DNA from: Mesonia oceanica | Lineage (GTDB): Bacteria > Bacteroidota > Bacteroidia > Flavobacteriales > Flavobacteriaceae | NCBI RefSeq assembly: GCF_902499555.1 | Contig: NZ_CABVMM010000004.1 | Coordinates: 248,001-312,000 of the forward strand | Direction of reading: 5' to 3' | DNA length: 64,000 bases | In this document: piece after piece, positions 56,677 through 63,369 of the stretch | Numbering within the stretch: the first letter of the stretch is position 1 | How the letters are laid out: each line of letters opens with the position of its first letter | Notes under the pieces: model-generated | Told to the model about the DNA's origin: nothing | Seen by the model: only the letters and a program-made list of their open reading frames with translations | Databases searched by the model: none | Made by a program: the position numbers and the translations under genes

Positions 56677-57392
56677 TCTACAGGGTGTTTGCCAATTTTA
56701 TAAAGTAATGAAGCGATATTTTTTGAAAGGCTTTGTAAAAAAGCCTTATCTGTAAATTTTAATATGTAATGTTGCGGCTGACTTAAGTCGGTAAGTTGAT
56801 TAGTTTTATGGTCAAGTTCAAACCCTTTTTGCTCAAATGCCTTGATTTCCTTAAAATCCCTATGTGTACTCATTAATTCTCCATTGTGATGAACTAATAT
56901 ATTTCGAGTTTTACGCAAGCGTTGTACATAGCTCCATTCTGGATATAAATCTTTAACAGCTATCCCCATTGAACGTGACATAAATAATTTTGCCTTATCC
57001 ATATCACTACTACCTTTAAGATCACTCATTTTATAGGCCGTGTTTTTCTGACGTGCATAGTTATCACAGCCATATTTCAATTTATATTCAAGAAATGAAT
57101 AAAGTTGAATGACGATTGATTGCCTAAAAAATTGTTTGAAGTGATTGTCAATCTGCCACATATCGTCAATTAAACTCGATGTTAAATGATCGTGATATTC
57201 TGGTGTGGCATCAATTTGACCTACTTCGATATCCTTTTGCAATTGATGAAATTTATCTTCAAGCGACTTGCCTTGTGTCTCAAATTGACGTTCTTGTTCA
57301 TCTATATAGTCGTCAATTTGCATCATTTCAAAGTCTACCCATTGCGGTAGGAAATAATTCATTAGGTCATTTAATCTTCTCGTTCTTGACAT
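56673..57392 (-). CDS. HEPN-like protein, putative RNase
   Basis: The 239-residue, mostly helical product carries the HEPN signature R-x4-H at RNILVHH (Arg163, His168) in a TRNILVHHNG helix. HEPN proteins of this layout are metal-independent RNases often used as toxins in defence. The start is 9 bp after the GIY-YIG gene and the end overlaps the HNH gene. It has no signal or membrane part. Confidence 0.68.
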   Translation of the reverse strand: MSRTRRLNDLMNYFLPQWVDFEMMQIDDYIDEQERQFETQGKSLEDKFHQLQKDIEVGQIDATPEYHDHLTSSLIDDMWQIDNHFKQFFRQSIVIQLYSFLEYKLKYGCDNYARQKNTAYKMSDLKGSSDMDKAKLFMSRSMGIAVKDLYPEWSYVQRLRKTRNILVHHNGELMSTHRDFKEIKAFEQKGFELDHKTNQLTDLSQPQHYILKFTDKAFLQSLSKNIASLLYKIGKHPVE

Positions 57393-57401
57393 ATAAGGGC
57401 A

Positions 57402-57989
57402 TTAATGGGTTTTAAATCTATTGTAGTAAGATAATTTTAGTTGAACCGCAACATATACTTCAAATAGATACAATTCTGTTGAACCTTTTATGGGAAGCAT
57501 CGAGACTTGACATTCTTCTCTCAATATCTTTTTAAATGGACCCGAAAATCTATCAAAATCTAATTCTTTCCTTGTGCCAGTATGCTCAATACCTTCTATT
57601 TCATTATGAAACTCTTTTCCCCTTGTGTAACTCAATGAAGATGAAAAATGGTTTGATCCCTTTGTATGTTGATGAATACGCTTGATAACACCACGTGAAA
57701 TCCCTGTATAGAACGGTTCATTGTTTAACCAGAATAGATAAATACCCTTGAAATCTTCGTCGTGCTCTAATTGAGGAATTAAGGGTTTTAAGGAATTGCG
57801 AGAGGTTACTTTTCCAACGCCAGCTTTACCAAAATTATCATATATACTTATCACTCTGGACTTATTTGTGAGCGTGGCTAGCATTACGGGAAAGCTTTCC
57901 GTTATTTCCTTAAATTCCCGAGTTTCGTCAGGTACAAAATTTGAAGGCCAATGCTTTTTAAGTTTAATAGCTGCCTTTAACTTATCCAT
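57402..57989 (-). CDS. GIY-YIG-type nuclease domain protein
   Basis: The 195-residue product has its GIY at FKGIYLFWLNNEPF and the YIG-like YTGISRGVIKRIHQH at about residues 82-110. The conserved Arg and His are in place, and a likely catalytic Glu lies in TELYLFEVYVAV near the end. The first 75 residues are unrecognised. It begins directly after the stop of micro-protein C with no gap, so it is translationally coupled to the micro-protein genes. Confidence 0.72.
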   Translation of the reverse strand: MDKLKAAIKLKKHWPSNFVPDETREFKEITESFPVMLATLTNKSRVISIYDNFGKAGVGKVTSRNSLKPLIPQLEHDEDFKGIYLFWLNNEPFYTGISRGVIKRIHQHTKGSNHFSSSLSYTRGKEFHNEIEGIEHTGTRKELDFDRFSGPFKKILREECQVSMLPIKGSTELYLFEVYVAVQLKLSYYNRFKTH

Positions 57990-58136
57990 TTATTTCTTCT
58001 TATTCCTATCAGGATTTAGATTAGTGGGGGGTTTTGGAATGGTTTGCCCAGCATTTGGATTAATCTTTGTGGTGTCCCATCTGGTATTTTTTCCAATGTT
58101 GGGATTATCTCTTTTTGGATTTTTCTTATCTGGCAT
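57990..58136 (-). CDS. Micro-protein C, 48 residues, Asn/Lys/Pro-rich
   Basis: ATG 58136 to TAA 57990 encodes MPDKKNPKRDNPNIGKNT..., ending GQTIPKPPTNLNPDRNKKK. It shares the core (G[N/Q]TI[P/R]KP..N.L.P) and the Lys tail with micro-proteins A and B upstream. It is predicted to be disordered, very basic and without a membrane helix. The stop abuts the GIY-YIG ATG. It is too short for usual gene finding. The repeated core, start codon and packing show it is real. Confidence 0.72.
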   Translation of the reverse strand: MPDKKNPKRDNPNIGKNTRWDTTKINPNAGQTIPKPPTNLNPDRNKKK

Positions 58137-58140
58137 AATG

Positions 58141-58258
58141 TTATTTTTTCTTGTTCTTATTTGAAACAGGTTTTAAATTGTTTGAAGGCTTACGGATGGT
58201 GTTGCCTAAATCAATTTTTTGTGTTTTTATTTTGTTATTTCTTCTTGTCTTCTGCCAT
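58141..58258 (-). pseudogene. Micro-protein B, frameshifted copy
   Basis: An ATG at 58258 gives only MAEDKKK before a stop. The shifted frame continues to 58141 as ...QKIDLGNTIRKPSNNLKPVSNKNKKK, clearly the same family as A and C. Removing one base in the AAGAAGAAATAAC stretch would give an intact protein of about 38 residues. It is either disabled, read by frameshifting, or a sequencing slip in A-rich DNA. It lies 1 bp after the stop of A and 4 bp before C. Confidence 0.6.
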
Positions 58259-58259
58259 T

Positions 58260-58379
58260 TTACTTTTTCTTTTTATCGATATTGTTTTTTGGACTTAAAC
58301 TGTTCTTTGGTTTTGGAATAGTGTTACCAAAAGTTTTTTTTAATCTTGTGGTTTCATTCTTCTTTTTATCGTCTGCCAT
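58260..58379 (-). CDS. Micro-protein A, 39 residues, Lys/Asn-rich
   Basis: ATG 58379 to TAA 58260 encodes MADDKKKNETTRLKKTFG followed by NTIPKPKNSLSPKNNID and a KKKK tail. It is intact and very basic. It shares its opening (MA[D/E]DKKK) with B, and its GNTIPKP core and Lys tail with B and C. It follows the membrane protein gene by 20 bp. Confidence 0.72.
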   Translation of the reverse strand: MADDKKKNETTRLKKTFGNTIPKPKNSLSPKNNIDKKKK

Positions 58380-58399
58380 TTTATTTCTTTTTAAAGTTA

Positions 58400-58984
58400 T
58401 TATTTAACTGGGATGTAGGTCGTGGTATCGATTGCCTCTTCTGATTTCGATTGTTCGTGTTGGGTTGTTGCCGATTTTGTGGTTTCGATTGTGGTTTTTG
58501 ATTGTGTTGTTTTGCCATAATGTAGATTTATTGATACGTAGATTATAATTAATAAAAGTCCCATACCTAATAGGAAAATGGATGCTTTGTTTAAATTGTC
58601 AATGCTTCTGTTTCGCTTACCTAATTTTTCTTGGAATATAGAATACGTGATCTTGTAGTCAATTATATTGTCTATTTCGTCAATAGAGTTATCTGTAGAT
58701 TTACTGGACTGATAATGGCTTATAAGGTTGATAAATAAAGTAGCAACTAATAGTGCCCAGCCAATGGCTATAATAATTACATAGATGGCATCAACAGCAG
58801 GTACAATTTTATCGTGAAAAGTTAATGTAAGACCTAATGCTCCAGAACTTATGAATGTGATCGCCTTTTCAAAAAGATCATCACTTTTTGATTTCTGAAT
58901 ATAAAGTGCCTGGCGGTATTCTTCCCAGCCCGCTAATTGTTCTGATGTAAACTCAATTGGTTTATCTTTTTTCCTTTTCCCCAT
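58400..58984 (-). CDS. Membrane protein of the micro-protein operon
   Basis: The 194-residue product has a basic N-terminus and a soluble helix (GWEEYRQALYIQKSKSDDLF). Three hydrophobic segments follow (about residues 43-62, 67-90 and 134-155: ITFISSGALGLTLTF, AIYVIIIAIGWALLVATL, ASIFLLGMGLLLIIIYVS). A Thr/Ser-rich C-terminal tail ends the protein. FEKAI.FISSGALGL-type sequences occur in membrane proteins near restriction and defence genes. The start lies 2 bp after the stop of the methyltransferase stump. No enzymatic motif was seen; pore formation is only a guess. Confidence 0.7.
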   Translation of the reverse strand: MGKRKKDKPIEFTSEQLAGWEEYRQALYIQKSKSDDLFEKAITFISSGALGLTLTFHDKIVPAVDAIYVIIIAIGWALLVATLFINLISHYQSSKSTDNSIDEIDNIIDYKITYSIFQEKLGKRNRSIDNLNKASIFLLGMGLLLIIIYVSINLHYGKTTQSKTTIETTKSATTQHEQSKSEEAIDTTTYIPVK

Positions 58985-58986
58985 CT

Positions 58987-59234
58987 CTAACTATTTTCAA
59001 CAATTGCTATTTCATCGTCGGTAAGGCCATACAATTCATAAACCTTTTGGTCGATTTCATTTTCTGTGGCGGCTATTTGATTTTGAAGATCTTGCGCTTT
59101 TTTCTTGTTTTCTTCAAGAGTTCCATCCATTCAAACTCATCTTTTTTGGTGAGTTTTGAGATTTTTGGTTTCACTTTTTTACGACGCTCACGGTTTTTAT
59201 TATTAATGGCTTTATTGATTTCTTTGATTTTAGC
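58987..59234 (-). pseudogene. C-terminal stump of an Eco57I-like (type IIG/BREX-PglX-like) DNA methyltransferase, frameshifted
   Basis: Two minus-strand frames together encode the typical C-terminal tail of Eco57I-class enzymes. The first reads INKAINNKNRERRKKVKPK up to EWMEL. Then, after a 1-nt shift near 59130, it reads EENKKKAQDLQNQIAATE and VYELYGLTDDEIAIVE, stop at 58987. The VYELYGLT.EEI.IVE ending is a hallmark of this family. Everything 5' of 59234 is missing, so the methyltransferase is lost. It directly precedes the membrane protein gene, implying the operon once began with it. Confidence 0.65.
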
Positions 59235-59446
59235 TCATTAGAATAGTTTATGATCTTTTAAAATATAAATTTTTAAAATAAGTAATATTTAATGTACTTC
59301 CTCAAAATAGCCACAATCCTCATCATAGTTTTTTATTAGTAAAATAAAAGTATTAAAAAACTTAGAAACACGGTATATCTAATATAGTATGCTTTTTATT
59401 TACCTAGTCAACCGAAATCAAAATTAATAAATATCTAATTCAGATT
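59235..59446. other. Gap between the methyltransferase stump and the 59447 gene
   Basis: About 210 bp, very AT-rich, with no recognised gene. It probably holds the divergent promoters of the micro-protein operon and the gene at 59447. No clear FNR-type or other palindromic site was noticed. Confidence 0.4.
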
Positions 59447-59980
59447 ATGATTTCAATTGATGAAAAACTTTTTATTACTGCTGATATTAATAGAGTATTA
59501 GTCAAATACGCTGAAGTAGTACTTATAAAGCAGTTATTGAATTTGTTTGCTTACAATAAGGGAAAAAAAAATTCCGAATTATTTAAAGAAGTAAATTATT
59601 TTAATGGTGCTGTTCTACCTTTTGAATATGAAGAAATACTAAATAATTTTATTTCTAATTTCATAGATAATTTATCAAATGAGAATTTAAGTGCTTTACA
59701 TTATTGGACGTTGAATAGGTTATATTTAAAGTATGATGAAGAAATCACAGATACTACGGAAACTGATTTGGATGTAATAAACTCAAAATTTGGTCATGAG
59801 TTAGCGTTTAAATTATACGAACCAATGGAAACCAACCTACATGATGATTTAAAAGAGGAATTAAAAAATTTACTTATAAACTTCGCATCTGAATTTGACC
59901 TTTCTAAGATAGATATAGATTATAAAAAGATTAAACTTATACAAGAGGAAATTATTTTTACGCTAGCTCACCACAAATAA
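59447..59980 (+). CDS. Unknown 177-residue acidic helical protein
   Basis: The product is helix-rich and acidic, with no signal peptide or membrane helix (MISIDEKLFITADINRVLV ... ). No family was recognised. The codon use is more AT-rich than in neighbouring core genes, as in other island genes. It is divergent from the micro-protein operon and lies at the island's right edge next to mnmE, so it may belong to the accessory island. Confidence 0.55.
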   Translation: MISIDEKLFITADINRVLVKYAEVVLIKQLLNLFAYNKGKKNSELFKEVNYFNGAVLPFEYEEILNNFISNFIDNLSNENLSALHYWTLNRLYLKYDEEITDTTETDLDVINSKFGHELAFKLYEPMETNLHDDLKEELKNLLINFASEFDLSKIDIDYKKIKLIQEEIIFTLAHHK

Positions 59981-60116
59981 CTGCGTAATTAAACACGTAT
60001 AAGAGGGGATAACAAATAGTATATCAAAACAAGAGAAAAAAAGAAAACAGGGAAATGCTTGAAACCAACTGTATTTAAGACTATTATTGACTTTTATCTT
60101 CTTTTAGTTTCATTAA

Positions 60117-61514
60117 CTATTTACCGATACAAAAATTAGCAAAAATATTTCCTAATAGATCATCGGTAGTAATTTGACCTGTAATTTCCCCAAAATGATA
60201 AAGAGCTTGACGAATATCGATAGCTAACAAGTCTCCTGTTAAGCCTATATTCAAGCCTTCCTGAACTTTATTTATTTCTTCTTGAGCTTTTAACAAAGCA
60301 TCATAATGACGGGAATTGGTCACAATGGCATCGTTACTTTTTAAAGCTCCGGTATTTACAAAGCTTAAAATTTTAGCTTGTAGTTCTTCTATTCCTCTAT
60401 TTTCTTTGGCTGAAATTAAATTGAGTTCAGCGATTTGCTGCTGAAAATTTTCCTGTTCTTCTAAAGAAAGCACATCGGTTTTATTGGCTACTATAATTAA
60501 AGGTTTTCCAGGAAAACGGTTTTTTATTTTCTCAACTTCCGTTTTTACTTGGGATAAGCTAAGATTTTCATTTTTTATTTTGTTGGAATCGAACAAATAC
60601 ATAACCAATTGTGACTGTTCTATTTTTTGGAAAGTTTTTTTAATTCCCAAGCCTTCAATTTCATCGGTCGTTTCTCTAATTCCCGCTGTATCAATAAATC
60701 GAAAACCAATACCTCCAATTGATATTTCATCTTCAATCGTATCGCGTGTAGTTCCGGCAATATCACTTACGATAGCTCTTTCTTCATTTAAAAGTGAATT
60801 GAGCAAAGTAGATTTCCCTACATTGGGCTCTCCTACAATGGCTACGGGGATTCCGTTTTTAAGTACATTGCCCACTGCAAAAGAATCGATGAGTTTGCCT
60901 AGCACTTTTTGAATCCTGAAAACCAAATCTTGAAACTGCTTTCTATCGGCAAACTCTACATCTTCTTCAGAAAAATCAAGTTCCAGTTCTATTAATGAAG
61001 CAAAATTGAGTAACTCTTCCCGAAGCTTTTGAATTTCTGAAGCAAAACCTCCCCGCATTTGCTGCATTGCCAATTGATGGCTCGCTGCATTATCACTGGA
61101 AATAAGATCGGCTACAGCTTCTGCCTGACTTAAATCCATTTTTCCGTTTAAAAATGCGCGTAAGGTGAATTCTCCTGGTTGTGCAGCACGACATCCTTTA
61201 CGCAGTAATAAATTAATGATTTCTTGTTGAATAAAGGGACTTCCGTGGCATGAAATCTCAACAGTGTTTTCTCCGGTATAGCTTCTCTTTCCTTTAAACA
61301 CAGACACTAAACTTTCATCGATAATGCGTTCACCATCCATGATATTTCCCAACTGAAGCGTATGTGATTTTTGATTTTCTAAAGAAATCTTATTTTTTGC
61401 TTTAAATACTGGTGAAGTAAAAATAATGGCATCTGGTCCGGAAACCCTAATTACGGCAATAGCACCACTTCCCGGCGCTGTTGCAACGGCAACTATCGTA
61501 TCGTTTAATATCAT
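60117..61514 (-). CDS. mnmE: tRNA uridine-5-carboxymethylaminomethyl GTPase MnmE
   Basis: The 465-residue product has an N-terminal tetrahydrofolate-binding domain (ATAPGSGAIAVIRVSG), helical domain and inserted G domain. The G domain has the P-loop GEPNVGKSTLLNS, DTAGIRETTD and ANKTD. The C-terminal CIGK has the catalytic Cys. With MnmG it modifies the tRNA wobble uridine. It marks the return to core genome after the accessory island. Confidence 0.95.
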   Translation of the reverse strand: MILNDTIVAVATAPGSGAIAVIRVSGPDAIIFTSPVFKAKNKISLENQKSHTLQLGNIMDGERIIDESLVSVFKGKRSYTGENTVEISCHGSPFIQQEIINLLLRKGCRAAQPGEFTLRAFLNGKMDLSQAEAVADLISSDNAASHQLAMQQMRGGFASEIQKLREELLNFASLIELELDFSEEDVEFADRKQFQDLVFRIQKVLGKLIDSFAVGNVLKNGIPVAIVGEPNVGKSTLLNSLLNEERAIVSDIAGTTRDTIEDEISIGGIGFRFIDTAGIRETTDEIEGLGIKKTFQKIEQSQLVMYLFDSNKIKNENLSLSQVKTEVEKIKNRFPGKPLIIVANKTDVLSLEEQENFQQQIAELNLISAKENRGIEELQAKILSFVNTGALKSNDAIVTNSRHYDALLKAQEEINKVQEGLNIGLTGDLLAIDIRQALYHFGEITGQITTDDLLGNIFANFCIGK

Positions 61515-61611
61515 AGCGCAAAGGTAAGAAAGTTATTTTTTGTGGAATTTAAAAATGAGGAATTGTAACAAAAGCCTTTTGCTTGCGTCATATTTAAAAA
61601 AAGAATTATTT

Positions 61612-61965
61612 ATGGAAGTAATTACACAAAAAACGGAAGATAGACAAATGCTAATGATTCTACACTTGAGTCAACTCCTTAATATTGTCTCTGGATTGGG
61701 AGGAATTATCGTTCCTATTATTTTATGGCAATTGAAAAAAAATGAAGTAGAGCATATGGAAGAACATGCGAAAGAAATCATCAATTTTCAAATAAGTTTT
61801 TATATCTATTTTATTTTAGCTGGTCTTTTATGTTTTTTAATTATTGGATTTGTTATTTTACCTATTCTGGGGTTAATTAGTTTAATTTTCCCAATAATGA
61901 ACGGAATTAAAGCCAATAATGGCGAAGCGGTAAGTTACCCGTTCACCATCCAATTTATTAAATAA
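61612..61965 (+). CDS. DUF4870 family membrane protein
   Basis: Read from the ATG at 61612, the product has about 117 residues and starts MEVITQKTEDRQMLM, the normal DUF4870 start. A longer frame begins at 61540 but adds an unrelated basic stretch. There are three hydrophobic segments (LNIVSGLGGIIVPIILW, a central FYIYFILAGLLCFLII, and VILPILGLISLIFPIM). The signature HAKEIINFQIS is present. The function is unknown. Confidence 0.85.
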   Translation: MEVITQKTEDRQMLMILHLSQLLNIVSGLGGIIVPIILWQLKKNEVEHMEEHAKEIINFQISFYIYFILAGLLCFLIIGFVILPILGLISLIFPIMNGIKANNGEAVSYPFTIQFIK

Positions 61966-62631
61966 TTATTGATATTTTTCTTTTAATAATTCCTTCGGAA
62001 AATTTTTTCGGAATTTATTAAACCTTGGAATAGAAACATGCTGGATATAACTATTTCCAGGATGTTTCTTTTTATAATCTTGATGGTATTCTTCTGCTCT
62101 CCAAAACTTCTGAAAAGGCATTACTTCTGCAGCAATTGGTTTTTTGTATTCTTTGCTTAACTCTGAAATCTTGTTTTCTATAATCTGTTTTTGTTCTGCA
62201 TTTTGATAAAAAATAATAGATCGGTATTCCCTACCTATATCGGGGCCTTGTCCGTTTTGTTGCGTCACATTTTGGGAGGCAAAATAGGCATCTACTAAGG
62301 TTTTAAAATCAACAACATTTGGATCGTAAATAACCTCAACAGCTTCAGCATGATCAGTTTTTCCATAATTTTCATAAGTTGGATTTTTTCCTGTTCCTCC
62401 TGAATACCCAGAAATTGATTCTTTTACTCCTTTAATACTTTCATAAACGGCTTCTACACACCAAAAACATCCACTGGCAAAATAAGCCTTCTTATCACCT
62501 TCTTTAGTTGCGCTTGCTTCTACAGGTTCTGCGCTTGCCAATTGTTTTTGAGCTTCGGTTTTTTCTTTTTTCGTGTTTCCACAACTACAAAAAGTAATGA
62601 ATACTGCGAGGTAAAAAAGTTTTAATCTCAT
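61966..62631 (-). CDS. msrA: Peptide methionine sulfoxide reductase A, lipoprotein form
   Basis: The 221-residue product has a lipobox (ITFCSCGNT). The catalytic GCFWCVEAVY has nucleophile Cys55, with further motifs GYSGGTGKNPTYENY and FWRAEEYHQDY. It repairs oxidised methionine in exported proteins, probably at the outer membrane. It follows the lipoprotein gene at 62638 by 6 bp and converges on DUF4870 with no gap. Confidence 0.93.
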   Translation of the reverse strand: MRLKLFYLAVFITFCSCGNTKKEKTEAQKQLASAEPVEASATKEGDKKAYFASGCFWCVEAVYESIKGVKESISGYSGGTGKNPTYENYGKTDHAEAVEVIYDPNVVDFKTLVDAYFASQNVTQQNGQGPDIGREYRSIIFYQNAEQKQIIENKISELSKEYKKPIAAEVMPFQKFWRAEEYHQDYKKKHPGNSYIQHVSIPRFNKFRKNFPKELLKEKYQ

Positions 62632-62637
62632 CTTTAT

Positions 62638-63243
62638 TTATTTTCTTTTATATTTTCCTTCTAAATTTTTCTTTCCCAAGAGCGCATAATCAATGGCAAT
62701 CTCTTCATTTTGGGTAAAGCCTTTCCAATCTAATTTAAATGAATCTGGTGAGGTAAAATCGATGGTAGCTAACACAGAATTTTTATCAAAACCTTCCCAA
62801 GGAATATCTTTTTGCCCTTCCATATTGCCGCTACCACTTACAAAATAAATAACAAGATCTGACTCTTCTCCTTCTTTGAACTTTACTTCAACATGAATAT
62901 TATCCTGCTTATCTATGCAAATGCTTTGGCTTTGGTCAAGATTTATATTTAAACAATTACAATCGCAGTCTAATCCGGTTTTATCATCATCCGCACGCTG
63001 ATAACTCCCTGAAAAATCCTTCGTAGTTATCGTAGTTGCTTTATTTTTTGCTGAATTTTCATCTACCTCATCTGTTTCTAGTTCGACAGCTTCCGCTTCT
63101 TCTCTGGGGTTTATTTTAGGGTCTTTTGCTGTTTCATCTACTATTCCCTTTGAGTTTTCTACCTCCAATTTTTTAGAATTCCCTTGTTCTTTACAGCCTA
63201 CAAACAAACTTATAAAGAGCACAAAAGTTATATATTTTTTCAT
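62638..63243 (-). CDS. Lipoprotein of unknown function upstream of msrA
   Basis: The 201-residue product has a lipobox (LFVGCKEQG). An acidic, probably disordered linker rich in Glu (about 25-75) is followed by a beta-rich domain with a Cys cluster (GLDCDCNCLNINL near residue 110). No family was recognised. It lies 6 bp before msrA and shares its transcript. Confidence 0.7.
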   Translation of the reverse strand: MKKYITFVLFISLFVGCKEQGNSKKLEVENSKGIVDETAKDPKINPREEAEAVELETDEVDENSAKNKATTITTKDFSGSYQRADDDKTGLDCDCNCLNINLDQSQSICIDKQDNIHVEVKFKEGEESDLVIYFVSGSGNMEGQKDIPWEGFDKNSVLATIDFTSPDSFKLDWKGFTQNEEIAIDYALLGKKNLEGKYKRK

Positions 63244-63307
63244 GATTTTAATTTTTGTAATCCAAATTACAAGTTCAGGCTTTATTTTTCTCTCAAATAA
63301 ATGTTAA

Positions 63308-63342
63308 TAAAAAAAGCCTTTTTCATATCGAAAAAGGCTTCT
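63308..63342 (-). terminator. Terminator after the DUF164 gene
   Basis: GCCTTTTTC pairs with GAAAAAGGC around ATATC/ATAT, and on the minus strand a U-run follows (complement of AAAAAAA). Confidence 0.75.
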
Positions 63343-63369
63343 ATTGAATTCAATAAATGATTATTACAA

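Noticed and set aside
57796..58407. Several plus-strand hydrophobic frames in this stretch
   Set aside because: They are shadows of Lys/Asn-rich codons on the minus strand; their Phe/Leu/Ile-rich products come from reading A-rich genes backwards.
58957..59241. Plus-strand 94-codon frame
   Set aside because: It is the reverse shadow of the decayed methyltransferase C-terminus.
61540..61611. N-terminal extension of the DUF4870 gene
   Set aside because: It is an unrelated basic segment; family members start at MEV-type residues near 61612.
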